Virus record (IMG/VR): IMGVR_UViG_3300042465_007462
Coordinates: 1 to 40,292 of that record
Reading direction: 5' to 3' (one strand)
Length of the DNA stretch: 40,292 nt
From: a virus
A program made the translations under genes and the position numbers. Positions 21,194 to 30,086 of the stretch are shown here, one piece after another. Within the stretch, counting starts at the first letter, position 1; every line of letters starts with the position of its first letter. A model generated the notes under the pieces. That model made no database searches. It was not told the origin of the DNA and saw nothing but the letters and a program-made list of their open reading frames with translations.

Positions 21194-21745
21194 TTAAGAT
21201 TTAATCGAGGCCTTTTTGCCGATGTACGCGCCGAAGAGTTCCATCGGGAACTGCTCACCGCGTGTCACCCGCTCCTTGACCCAGGCCTTGAGGGTCGAAG
21301 GTTCTACTTTCTCGGACTGCTCGACAGGGAAACCCTGCTGACCGAGCATGCCAAGGAGTCTGTTGCACAACTCGTCTTCGCCGCGCCCGAAGCGCACGCT
21401 GACGGTGTTCTTGATGATGTCGTCAAAGCCGTGGTCCCTGAGCCATTGGAAGGCTTCAGCGCGTCGGGCTTCAGTAATCGAGGCGCTGTAGAAGGGCTTC
21501 ACCTCGATCGAGCTGCCGTCTTCCATACGGAATGACGACATTCCGAGCTCGGCCAGCGCTTCCGGGATCGTCTCCTCGGTCAGCTTTCGATACTGTTCCT
21601 TATGCCCTTTGAGGATGTCTTCCGCGTCGTCAATCTGCTTTTCCAGTGACTTGGCGCGACGGGCAAGGGCAGCTATTCCGGTGATCTGATCGTCATTGAC
21701 GCGCAGAGCATCGGCTTCGTTCTCAAATAAACTCGTTAGGCTCAT
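21194..21745 (-). CDS. Conserved phage hypothetical protein (183 aa)
   Basis: The ATG at 21745 has the conserved 10-mer 5 bases upstream. The N-terminal 70 residues form a coiled coil (LARRAKSLEKQIDDAEDILK); the remainder has SSIEVKPFYSASITEARR and an ending FPMELFGAYIGKKASIK. Proteins of this shape are common in phage replication modules next to the gene now at 20407-21180, with 13 bases between them. Function not established; a recombination or replication accessory role is plausible. Confidence 0.75.
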   Translation of the reverse strand: MSLTSLFENEADALRVNDDQITGIAALARRAKSLEKQIDDAEDILKGHKEQYRKLTEETIPEALAELGMSSFRMEDGSSIEVKPFYSASITEARRAEAFQWLRDHGFDDIIKNTVSVRFGRGEDELCNRLLGMLGQQGFPVEQSEKVEPSTLKAWVKERVTRGEQFPMELFGAYIGKKASIKS

Positions 21746-22067
21746 TGGATTCTCCTTTCTTGAAAAGATCAACCTCAAGGGGGATGTAGCGGCGTTCCCG
21801 CTTGTCCCACTTCAGGCACTTAAAGCGTCCATTGTTCTTGAACGCCGCCACCGCGCAACAGATACCTATTGCGGATGGATCGCCGATCAACAACAAATAG
21901 TCGTCATCGGTGAATTTGTCCAGTTTACGCTGGATTCGCCATACCGTTGGTACGACGGAAAACGCAATCTGCGCGTTGGGCGGCAGAATGGTCTCGATTT
22001 GGCCGTAATCCAAAGCACTTGCGATATTGTGCTGCAAGGTCTCGGAAACGACATACACTTTAGGCAC
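21723..22067 (-). CDS. Hypothetical protein (114 aa, GTG start)
   Basis: The start is the GTG at 22067, because the conserved 10-mer lies 8 bases upstream; an earlier TTG would place that element inside the gene. The product begins VPKVYVVSETLQHN, with strands AQIAFSVVPTVWRIQ and DDDYLLLIGDPSAIGICCAVAAF, then a basic end (KWDKRERRYIPLEVDLF). The core pattern is shared with other small phage proteins I cannot name. It starts the leftward replication operon, divergent from the SNF2 gene. Confidence 0.65.
   Translation of the reverse strand: MPKVYVVSETLQHNIASALDYGQIETILPPNAQIAFSVVPTVWRIQRKLDKFTDDDYLLLIGDPSAIGICCAVAAFKNNGRFKCLKWDKRERRYIPLEVDLFKKGESNEPNEFI
21751..21760 (-). promoter_or_regulatory. 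Start-associated element AGAAAGGAGA (21745 gene)
   Basis: Identical 10-mer 5 bases before the ATG at 21745. It lies within the C-terminal codons of the upstream gene, so it also encodes protein. Confidence 0.8.
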
Positions 22068-22075
22068 GGGACAGT

Positions 22076-22085
22076 TCTCCTTTCT
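22076..22085 (-). promoter_or_regulatory. Start-associated element AGAAAGGAGA (sets a GTG start)
   Basis: Identical 10-mer 8 bases before the GTG at 22067. It lies in the short divergent gap between leftward and rightward genes. Confidence 0.75.
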
Positions 22086-22116
22086 CAAGTTCTGGGACTA
22101 GTGTAGACTCGCGCTT

Positions 22117-22134
22117 CAGGGATTGCAAGCCCTG
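22117..22134. promoter_or_regulatory. 18-bp dyad in the divergent SNF2 control region
   Basis: CAGGGATTGCAAGCCCTG is symmetrical except for one base pair. It lies 18 bases before the SNF2 ATG and 50 bases before the divergent GTG at 22067, a good place for an operator controlling both. It could alternatively fold as a 5' mRNA hairpin. Confidence 0.45.
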
Positions 22135-22152
22135 CTAGAAAGCGAGATCAAC

Positions 22153-23604
22153 ATGAGCCAATTCTTACAGACTTATCGATTCAAAAACAAGCCGTTTGCG
22201 CATCAGGCCGCATACCTTCAACGATTTTGGGACCACCAAGTCGCTGCATTGTTTGCGGACATGGGCACGGGCAAGAGCTTCATGCTCATCAACAACATTG
22301 CGATGTTGTACGACCAAGGCCGCATCAACGCAGCTTTGATCGTCGCGCCAAAGGGCGTGTACCGCAACTGGGTGGATACGGAAATACCGAAGCACATGCC
22401 CGAGCATGTGATCCACCGTGTAGCGCTGTGGTCAGCAGCGCCACGCAAGGCGGAAGAGCAGGCCCTTGATTCGTTGTTCGAGATCACTGAAGACTTGAAG
22501 ATCCTCGTGATGAACATCGAGGCGTTCTCGACACCGAAGGGCACGAAGTTTGCTCAAAGATTCCTGTTTGTGCACAACGCGATGATGGCGATCGATGAGT
22601 CGACGACGATCAAGACGCCAAATAGCAAACGCAGCAAAAACACTGAAAAAACAGGCAAAATGGCGAAGTATCGTCGCATTATGACAGGCTCGCCGGTGAC
22701 GAAATCACCGCTCGACCTGTATCAGCAGTGCGCGTTCCTGTCAGAAGCCTGTCTTGACTCCCCGTCCTACTATGCATTCCAAGCGCGCTACGCCGTGACC
22801 TTCGAGCGACGTGTGGCGACGCACAGCTTCAAGCAGATCGTGGGATATCGAAAGTTAGACGAGCTCAAAGAAAAGCTCGATCGCTTCAGCTTCCGCGTCA
22901 AGAAAGAAGAGTGCCTCGATCTGCCCGACAAGCTCTACGTCAAACGCGAAGTTGACCTGACTGACGAGCAAGTCAAGGCATACAACGAGATGAAGACGAT
23001 GGCACTGGCACAGTTCAACGAAGGACTGATGTCTACAGTGAACGCACTGACGCAGTTGATGCGGTTGCATCAGATCGTATGCGGACATGTCAAGTTGGAC
23101 AGTGGCGCCGTGTTGCCGTTGCCGAATAAACGGATTGACGAGCTGATGTCGATCGTCGAGGAGACGGACGGCAAGATGATCATTTGGGCCACCTACCGGC
23201 ATGACATCGACGCCATCAAGAAAGCCCTTCAGACCGAATACGGCATGGAGAGCGTCGGCACGTACTACGGGGACACCGAGACGGACGAGCGTCAGCGGGT
23301 GGTTGCGGAGTTCCAGAACCCTGAGAGCAAACTGCGCTTTTTCGTAGGCAATCCGAGCACCGGCGGCTATGGCCTGACGCTGACCGCGGCCAATGTGGTC
23401 GTGTACTACAGCAATAGCTTCGACCTCGAGAAGCGATTGCAGTCCGAGGATCGTGCGCACCGTATCGGGCAGACCAAGAACGTGACGTACATCGATCTGA
23501 TCACCCCTAAGACGGTGGACGAGAAGATCGTCAAGGCCCTGCGAGACAAGATCAACATCGCGACCCAGGTGATGGGCGAAGAGGTGATGAAATGGTTGAT
23601 TTGA
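22153..23604 (+). CDS. SNF2-like superfamily 2 DNA helicase/translocase
   Basis: A phage SF2 ATPase of 483 residues. The first RecA-like domain has HQ at 17-18, ADMGTGKS (35-42, Walker A), LIVAPKGVYRNW (62-73), DEST (148-151, motif II) and MTGSPVTKSPLDLY (motif III). The second has MIIWATYRHDI, STGGYGLTL and EDRAHRIGQ (motif VI). The ATG at 22153 has AGAAAGCGAGA upstream, a variant of the conserved element. It is the first of two plus-strand genes and overlaps the nuclease by 13 bases. It probably remodels recombination or fork structures. Confidence 0.93.
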   Translation: MSQFLQTYRFKNKPFAHQAAYLQRFWDHQVAALFADMGTGKSFMLINNIAMLYDQGRINAALIVAPKGVYRNWVDTEIPKHMPEHVIHRVALWSAAPRKAEEQALDSLFEITEDLKILVMNIEAFSTPKGTKFAQRFLFVHNAMMAIDESTTIKTPNSKRSKNTEKTGKMAKYRRIMTGSPVTKSPLDLYQQCAFLSEACLDSPSYYAFQARYAVTFERRVATHSFKQIVGYRKLDELKEKLDRFSFRVKKEECLDLPDKLYVKREVDLTDEQVKAYNEMKTMALAQFNEGLMSTVNALTQLMRLHQIVCGHVKLDSGAVLPLPNKRIDELMSIVEETDGKMIIWATYRHDIDAIKKALQTEYGMESVGTYYGDTETDERQRVVAEFQNPESKLRFFVGNPSTGGYGLTLTAANVVVYYSNSFDLEKRLQSEDRAHRIGQTKNVTYIDLITPKTVDEKIVKALRDKINIATQVMGEEVMKWLI

Positions 23605-24311
23605 TCCCGATTAGAAAGCTCTATCAGTACGAAAAGCTCAAGCGCATCGACTCGCCAGAGGGTCGGCGGTACGTCGACGGTAATGCAAACGCCTTACCGA
23701 GCGTCACCACGATCCTTTCAGGCACGAAGGACAAGGCCGCCCTTGACGCGTGGGCCGCGAGGGTTGGTGAGGCAGAAGCGAACCGGATCAAAAACGAAGC
23801 GGCCACGGTCGGCACGCACATGCACGCGGTGATCGAGCGGATGATCGCGTATCGGGATCTGCCGCGCCCTACCAATTGGCTCATGGTCAAGGGCTATGAG
23901 ATGGGCTATCGGCTCGTGAACGAGTACTTTTTGAACTTAAACGAGATTTGGGGGTCAGAGGTGCCTCTCTACTACCCCGGCAAGTACGCAGGAACGACCG
24001 ATCTGGTCGGCGTCTACCGCGGCAACCCCGCAATCATCGACTTCAAACAGTCGTTAAAGCCAAAGAAGCACGAGTGGATTCAAGACTACTTCCACCAGCT
24101 CGCAGCGTACGCACTCGCGCACGATGTGGTGCATGGCACCACAATCAAACACGGCTACGTACTGATTGCGCTACAGACGGGCGGCACGCAGGAGTTCAGC
24201 ACCAGCGGTGCTGAGTTTGAGCGTTACAAGGCAGCGTGGCTCGAGCGAGTGGATCGCTTTCTTAGCCAGGCATCGGCGGAACTCCCGCCTGCATCGCAGC
24301 CGCCCCCGTAA
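23592..24311 (+). CDS. Cas4/RecB-like PD-(D/E)XK exonuclease
   Basis: The 239-residue product has LPSVTTIL (35-42), GTHMHAVIE with His78 (74-82), YAGTTDLVGVYRG with D137 and AIIDFKQS (D150, K152), then a QLAAYALAH helix. These match RecB/Cas4-type phage nucleases that process DNA ends for recombination. Translation is coupled to the SNF2 helicase by a 13-base overlap, so the two probably act together. The Pro-rich C-terminus overlaps a convergent virion gene by 50 bases. Confidence 0.88.
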   Translation: MVDLIPIRKLYQYEKLKRIDSPEGRRYVDGNANALPSVTTILSGTKDKAALDAWAARVGEAEANRIKNEAATVGTHMHAVIERMIAYRDLPRPTNWLMVKGYEMGYRLVNEYFLNLNEIWGSEVPLYYPGKYAGTTDLVGVYRGNPAIIDFKQSLKPKKHEWIQDYFHQLAAYALAHDVVHGTTIKHGYVLIALQTGGTQEFSTSGAEFERYKAAWLERVDRFLSQASAELPPASQPPP

Positions 24312-27300
24312 TCGCGTCGTTCGGGAAGAGCTGCTGGAGCATCATCCGGCTTTGCGAAGACTGCGGACCCCCGCTGGTTGGCGGAGGACCACCGGGCGCA
24401 GGAGCGCCTCCCCCTGAAGGCAAGCCCGGCATGCCGCGCGTCGTTGGCGCGGGAGGCTTCATACGATTGCGCCGCGCTTCTTCGCGACGACGCTCTACGT
24501 CCCGCTGCCGCTCTTCCGTGACGTTGAGGGCAGGGATCGTGCCGCGTTGAGCCGTTTGCATGAGGATGCCGGCACCACTTAAGCGTTCGCGAGCTTCTCT
24601 AAGGAAGGTCAGCTTTTCTTCGTCCGTGCGGCCTTTTCGCAGCAATGCGGCCATCATTTTAGGATCCAACGCTACTTCTTTTAAGCCCGCCAAGGCATTG
24701 AGCCGTGGCATTTGATTAAAGAGCTGCTGGGCCGTGTTAGACACAGCACTGGCCGCGGCGAGCGAGCCTGGACCGCTTGGAATCGCATTGGAACCAAGAT
24801 GCAGGGCAAGGAAACGCACGGCAAAAGCGTCAAGCGGACTGCCGTTGGCTAAAACATTTTCCAAGAACGCACGATTGTCCTTTGCGTCTTGAATTCGGCG
24901 AGTTGTGGCAAGGATCGTGCGAATGTTTTTGACCTCATCAGAGGTCATCATTCCTTGGGTACGTAGTATGTTAATAATTGACGGTTGCCCAGGGGCCAAT
25001 GGCTTGAAAAGATTATCGTCGAATGCTTTGGCGCTGAACTGATTTCCAGTTCCGCCGGCCTTGGTATAGGCCCACGTAAGAATAGAGGACTTAAGCCCTT
25101 GGACTGCGGAGTCTCCGCCCAATTGTGCCGTTTCGAGTAGTTTACGGACATCCTTAACAGGAGTGCGGCTCATCAGAGCATCTGACACTGCGGCGATTGG
25201 ATTTTCCCCGCCAACAAGTACGGAGGAAAATGCCTGTTCGTCTCGAAGTTGACGCGCTGCGGCGGAGCTTGGATCGTTAAGGGCAGCAAACGCCGTTTCT
25301 GCATCAAGGGCATTGGTAAGATCATTCTTCAGCGAGCCAAACTTGTTCAGTATGGACTCATTTCGAGCCATCCAGTTAGCCAGCTCCTGCGCGTTAACTC
25401 GCCCCGTCTGTGGGTTAACGATCTTCGGATCGGTCATCGCCAGACGAATCACACGCTCCATCGCACCTGTAACAGACACTACGCCTTCTTTAGATGCCTG
25501 GGCCAATGGCTCCATGTCTTTAAGCTGCTGTCGAACGATCGCGATCTGTGACGGTGGCGCTTTGGCCGCGCGAAGCTGCGCGAGCTGCTTGGTCAACGCG
25601 TCGTATTGCTGGCTAAAGAGGCCTACTGCATCTTCAATTTGCTCTATACGTGCGAAAGTGAGGTCACTGTCGCGACCGAACATGCGGTTGGCGACTATTT
25701 CCGGCGGGAGGCGCTCGGCACCGGCTTTGGTGACGGCCGACATTTCACGGGCATAACTGCGCGTAAAGTTGTCGTTCAACGAGCGTGAGAACATGCGCGC
25801 ACGATCGTAGGCTTTGGTGTTGAGCTGTGAGAAGTCATCGAGGATGGACTCTGCCAACATGCCAAACATGCGGGCGTCCTGCGGAGAACGTTGGTTTGTA
25901 CTCGAAGCGGCATCTCTTGCCCAACCAAGAAGATCACTGCGGATGCGAAAAAGCTCGTCTACCGGAGTCTTCTTGCCGAGCGGATCGTAAATCGTTTTTC
26001 CACCGCGGCCCGGTCGGAATCCTCCAATCAAGAACTCTTCTGGAACTTTTCCGGTTTCGAAATATTCGGGGGTGCGCATGCCGCGCTGATACGACGCAAT
26101 CGCGGTTTCGTTGATGCCAAGACGACCCATGATCGAGCGAAGCTCATCGGGCAGTTTTAGATAACGCTCCGGCGTCATCTTTGACGCCATATCAAGAAAC
26201 GTCGTCAAGGTTTTCTTGGGCACGACTTCCTTGGGAACAATTTCGCCTTTTCGCACACGCATGCTTTGTTGAAATGCCGCATCCCAAAGCTTCTTTTCAT
26301 AACTGCGAGCGTCATCCAACGCCTGATTAACATTTCGTTTGATGATGTCGCCGATCATAAGGCGATTAGCCGGTGTATCCGTTGAGATACGCGCCACCGC
26401 ATCTTTTGCAGTGCGCTCTGCAATACCAATGCGGCCCAGGATCATGCTGTCGTACATTTGTGCTTGCATTTCAGCAGCCACACGCAGCGCAGCAGGGCTG
26501 CCGACATTTTGCAAAGACTGAATCAACGACTGCTGCGCGCGCATGGCGAGCAGTGCCTGGTTTTCCACCTTCGACTTGAACATCGGATCGCCGCGGGCGA
26601 GGCTCAATTCAAGGATCGAAAGGCCCGGATCGCCTGTTGCTTGAGCCGCGGTCGGTTTTGCATCAGGCGGGAAGTCCGCCTCAAGCTGTTTGATGAGGTT
26701 CTTGTAGTAGCGCTCACGCAAGAACGAGGCCTGTTGTAGAGCCTCTGGCGTACCAAGTTGCTCAAGCTCACGGATCGGGGCGGATTCCTTGAGGACGCCG
26801 TCCAGGATCCCATACAGACGATTGGCGCGCGCCTGATCGACAACGCCTTCGTTGAACTGTCGGGCGACAATGTTCTTAACGGTGTTGTAGCCGACATTGA
26901 TGCCGTTAAGCAGCAGTTTGCCCGGGGTAAACACACTTGCGCCGAATTCAGAAGCAAAACGCATCCCGGCTTCACCGGGATAAAACGCCTCGGCCGCTCC
27001 GCCTGCCAGACCAGCAGAGCCTGCGGTCAATGCTTCAATGCCGAGATAGGTCTTTGGGTTGCGGCGGGCGAACTCCGGCGTGTAATTAATGAGCTTGTGT
27101 ATTCGTGAACCGAGATTGTTTCCAACATAGACCGTGGAAGGGGCTCGAACTAAAAGCGAAGAAGGCGTTGCTCCGAGAACACCTCCTGCTGTAATGGCTC
27201 CTTCTCGATAAGGGACCAGGTCTTCTCTCGGGGGCGCCGGGAAGAAGTCAGCCAGCGTGTCGCTTAACAAATACGTACCGCCATAAGCTCCGGCGGCTGC

Positions 27301-27921
27301 AATGATTGGGATGGCATAGGCCTGTGGCACGGGCACCATCGCGGCATAGGGTGCGGTCGCCGTAAATGCAGCGGCCGCAGCAGCAGCCGGAGTACCGTAA
27401 CGCACAGCACCTTCGGTAAGCCCCAGCCCAACTTGGGTCGCTTTTTCCCCTACCGTGGGGCCTAGCGGCCTAAGAGAAGGGGGTAACGGAGGCGTTGTTT
27501 CTCGTAATGGATCAAAAATCACGCCCATTAACGACTCAGTTCCCGTCTCAGTTATTGGGCGAAGACTTGGAGGGAGGGGTGGAACGGATGACGCAGATGC
27601 TTCGCTGGGGGCAGCCTGCGCCAACAAGGCGCCCACGGGGTATGCTGCGGCAATCGCTGCCTCATCCAGCATTGAAGGATTTTGTTCTAACTGTCGATCG
27701 CCAATGCGCGTTACCGTGACATCAGGCTGCGCCTGTTGGGCAGCGATACGCGGCAACTGAGCAAACAGCGCTTCTCGCTTGTCTACAGGTAACGTATTGA
27801 ACGTCTTTGGATCCATGGCAAACCGAGGATCAAGCCCAAGGCTCTGCATGGATCCACGAACAGAAGAAACCTGCTCTGGGGTCAGGTTCTCAAACCGAAA
27901 ACGATCGCTAGGGGTTGCCAT
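24262..27921 (-). CDS. Large putative internal virion/ejection protein (1219 aa)
   Basis: No enzymatic motif is visible. Residues 113-152 carry two copies of PPLPPSLRP separated by about 30 residues. A hydrophobic Ala/Tyr/Pro-rich region (178-219; TPAAAAAAAFTATAP and IPIIAAAGAYGGTYLLS) could insert in a membrane. The long middle is helical with many Gln and Arg, and the last 60 residues are Pro/Gly-rich. Size, hydrophobic segment and location at the end of the virion operon fit an internal protein ejected with the DNA in podoviruses. The ATG at 27921 has AAGGCC upstream. Confidence 0.75.
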   Translation of the reverse strand: MATPSDRFRFENLTPEQVSSVRGSMQSLGLDPRFAMDPKTFNTLPVDKREALFAQLPRIAAQQAQPDVTVTRIGDRQLEQNPSMLDEAAIAAAYPVGALLAQAAPSEASASSVPPLPPSLRPITETGTESLMGVIFDPLRETTPPLPPSLRPLGPTVGEKATQVGLGLTEGAVRYGTPAAAAAAAFTATAPYAAMVPVPQAYAIPIIAAAGAYGGTYLLSDTLADFFPAPPREDLVPYREGAITAGGVLGATPSSLLVRAPSTVYVGNNLGSRIHKLINYTPEFARRNPKTYLGIEALTAGSAGLAGGAAEAFYPGEAGMRFASEFGASVFTPGKLLLNGINVGYNTVKNIVARQFNEGVVDQARANRLYGILDGVLKESAPIRELEQLGTPEALQQASFLRERYYKNLIKQLEADFPPDAKPTAAQATGDPGLSILELSLARGDPMFKSKVENQALLAMRAQQSLIQSLQNVGSPAALRVAAEMQAQMYDSMILGRIGIAERTAKDAVARISTDTPANRLMIGDIIKRNVNQALDDARSYEKKLWDAAFQQSMRVRKGEIVPKEVVPKKTLTTFLDMASKMTPERYLKLPDELRSIMGRLGINETAIASYQRGMRTPEYFETGKVPEEFLIGGFRPGRGGKTIYDPLGKKTPVDELFRIRSDLLGWARDAASSTNQRSPQDARMFGMLAESILDDFSQLNTKAYDRARMFSRSLNDNFTRSYAREMSAVTKAGAERLPPEIVANRMFGRDSDLTFARIEQIEDAVGLFSQQYDALTKQLAQLRAAKAPPSQIAIVRQQLKDMEPLAQASKEGVVSVTGAMERVIRLAMTDPKIVNPQTGRVNAQELANWMARNESILNKFGSLKNDLTNALDAETAFAALNDPSSAAARQLRDEQAFSSVLVGGENPIAAVSDALMSRTPVKDVRKLLETAQLGGDSAVQGLKSSILTWAYTKAGGTGNQFSAKAFDDNLFKPLAPGQPSIINILRTQGMMTSDEVKNIRTILATTRRIQDAKDNRAFLENVLANGSPLDAFAVRFLALHLGSNAIPSGPGSLAAASAVSNTAQQLFNQMPRLNALAGLKEVALDPKMMAALLRKGRTDEEKLTFLREARERLSGAGILMQTAQRGTIPALNVTEERQRDVERRREEARRNRMKPPAPTTRGMPGLPSGGGAPAPGGPPPTSGGPQSSQSRMMLQQLFPNDAITGAAAMQAGVPPMPG

Positions 27922-27923
27922 GC

Positions 27924-30071
27924 TTATCGGCCTTCAATCTCTGCCGGAGTGATTCCGTACCACAGAACCTCTTTGACATTAGGCGGAAGTCTAGCCGCCT
28001 CCTCTTCGCTATACACTGTTGGAGGAAGCCCAAAATTGTTACGAACGCGCTCGAGCAACGATACTTTAGCACGTGCTTCCGTGCGTTGCCCCGGAGACAG
28101 CGTCGCCCCTAATGTACCAGGGCGATCGTCGGCTTTTTTACGATAATCTGCGAGTACTTGGTCCATGATGGTTGCAAGACCAATTAGCTGCGTGCCGTAA
28201 ACTTCAGGATCTTTAATAGCCGCTGGCCTAAGTTGAAGTACGGACTGCAACATTTTCTGCTCCGTCACGCTGTTCTGCGCGCTCTTGAGGAACGCTTCAA
28301 CCACCTCTTCCGACACAAGTTCTGCTTGCGAACGAGCGAGGGTAATGTCTTTCATTGGATCGCCAAGGCCAGGCGTCTTTGAGAGGTTTGCGTAGATAGA
28401 CGCAAAAGGTCCGGCAATCTTTGCCCGATCGCGCCACAGAGATACCGGAGCGGCCATTGCCACCTCACGCGGCAAACGTGCAGGCTCGTCCGCAGGACGA
28501 TCCGATGCACGCGCCGTCCCCGCCTCAGTCGACTGTTCGCCACCTGGCGAAAGCAACGGAGCAGGGGCTTCGACCATCTCTCCTGGAGATGCCTGATCAC
28601 GGGAAGGAGCTTCCGTCGTCGGCTCACGGTTGAGCGTCACTTGTGTGCCCGTAGCAGCGCCGCTCTTACGTAAGTTTTGTGCCTCAAGAATGAACTGCGG
28701 CAGCTTCTTACCCGGAAGCGTCTGATACTGCCCAGTAGGTAGCCGTGAATCAGGGTCGAGGACAGGCTGATATCGCGGCTCGGTGTAGCTCGTGATCGCC
28801 GACGCAAGGAGGTTGTTCTCTTGCGGCGTCGTTTGTCCCGCGGCATACCGCTCGGCAAGCCCCGGCGTATTGAAGACGTTCATCTCCCAATCGCTCTTGG
28901 CAAACGGGCTTCCTGCACCGCGACGTTCTGCGGCCTTGAAACGAGCGTCCGCCTGAAGAATTGTGTTGAGCACCGAACGCTTCTCAGCAGCAAGCTTGGT
29001 GTTGATCTGCTGGATCTCATCACGGTCCTTCTCGCCTGCCTGCAATGCCAAGAGTTTGAGCTGACGCTGAGTCGTCTCGATGTCATTGACGCGCTTCTGA
29101 ATAGCGGCCGGAAGATTGCTAAATGCACCAGCCAAACGCGACATCGGCGAACCACGAAGGACTTCGCCCCGTGGGCCGCGGTTCGAGGCAAAATTGAGTG
29201 CAGCTCCGGCAATGTCAAACAGCATGTTTGCCTTCGTGGCCTCGCGATCCGGGCCGAGCAACCGTTCGTATTCCGGCAGACGCGACTGCATGGCCTCTTG
29301 TAGCGACGGAACTTTTTGCGAGGGGGCAAACAGCGACTGCAATGCCGACGTCTGTGCCAGATTGACCATCTCAGGAGAGTAGAGCATGCCCGCAGCAGTG
29401 CTCCTTTCGTCATCCGGGGTCACGCCCTCCTCATCGGACCCGTCTTGAAAACGCTGGACAAGACCGCCGTCCTTCATCCGAATCGGCGGCAATCCTTCCG
29501 GCGGAATCGGCTGTCCGTCCGGGCCAATCATCGGGCCTCCAGGAGGCGGCCCGCCCATCGGCGGACCTCCGGGTGCCCCTCCGCCCCCAGGGGGAGGACC
29601 GGCAGCAGCGAGAAGAGCGGCCATATCGCCGCCAGGAGGCGGCGCGGCTCCACCAGGAGGAAGCGGCGGAGCACCGGGAGGCGGAGCTCCCATGGCTCCC
29701 CCCGGGGGCGGCGGCATTGGAGGTTGTGGCCCTTGGGCCATGGGCCCTGATTGGGGCAGCGCGCCGATCCCACCGCCCTGTGCGAGCACCGGCTGGAGCA
29801 TCGCAAGGACAGAATCGGGAGTCTCGGACGCGGCCTCGTAGCCTACCAAATCCGCAAGCTCTTCGCGACGCGCATCGACCGAGCGCATGTCGCCACGAAG
29901 GTTGTTCATGAGGATTTCAGGCGAGTCGACGCGGCGATTGAGCATTTTCGCAGAAACCGCATCGTCGGAGTTTTCCTCCTCTTCGAGCTCGTCCTCTTCC
30001 TCGCCAACGTCGTCGAGGAAACCCTGCATAATGCCGACGTTTTCGTAGTCGTCCATCATCTTGTCTTTCAT
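27924..30071 (-). CDS. Large Pro/Gly-rich virion protein (715 aa)
   Basis: A highly acidic start (GEEEDELEEEENSDDA, 23-38) is followed by a Pro/Gly/Met-rich segment at about 107-195 made of PPPGG and GAPP units. Then comes IRMKDGGLVQRFQDG, related to the GG-L motif of other virion proteins here, and a long helical region with coiled-coil character (LKLLALQAGEKDRDEIQQIN). AGGATAATC precedes the ATG at 30071; further ATGs at 30059 and 30056 are possible. Only 2 bases separate it from the 1219-residue gene. Probably an internal or tail-associated structural protein; exact role unknown. Confidence 0.75.
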   Translation of the reverse strand: MKDKMMDDYENVGIMQGFLDDVGEEEDELEEEENSDDAVSAKMLNRRVDSPEILMNNLRGDMRSVDARREELADLVGYEAASETPDSVLAMLQPVLAQGGGIGALPQSGPMAQGPQPPMPPPPGGAMGAPPPGAPPLPPGGAAPPPGGDMAALLAAAGPPPGGGGAPGGPPMGGPPPGGPMIGPDGQPIPPEGLPPIRMKDGGLVQRFQDGSDEEGVTPDDERSTAAGMLYSPEMVNLAQTSALQSLFAPSQKVPSLQEAMQSRLPEYERLLGPDREATKANMLFDIAGAALNFASNRGPRGEVLRGSPMSRLAGAFSNLPAAIQKRVNDIETTQRQLKLLALQAGEKDRDEIQQINTKLAAEKRSVLNTILQADARFKAAERRGAGSPFAKSDWEMNVFNTPGLAERYAAGQTTPQENNLLASAITSYTEPRYQPVLDPDSRLPTGQYQTLPGKKLPQFILEAQNLRKSGAATGTQVTLNREPTTEAPSRDQASPGEMVEAPAPLLSPGGEQSTEAGTARASDRPADEPARLPREVAMAAPVSLWRDRAKIAGPFASIYANLSKTPGLGDPMKDITLARSQAELVSEEVVEAFLKSAQNSVTEQKMLQSVLQLRPAAIKDPEVYGTQLIGLATIMDQVLADYRKKADDRPGTLGATLSPGQRTEARAKVSLLERVRNNFGLPPTVYSEEEAARLPPNVKEVLWYGITPAEIEGR

Positions 30072-30086
30072 GATTATCCTGGCCCC

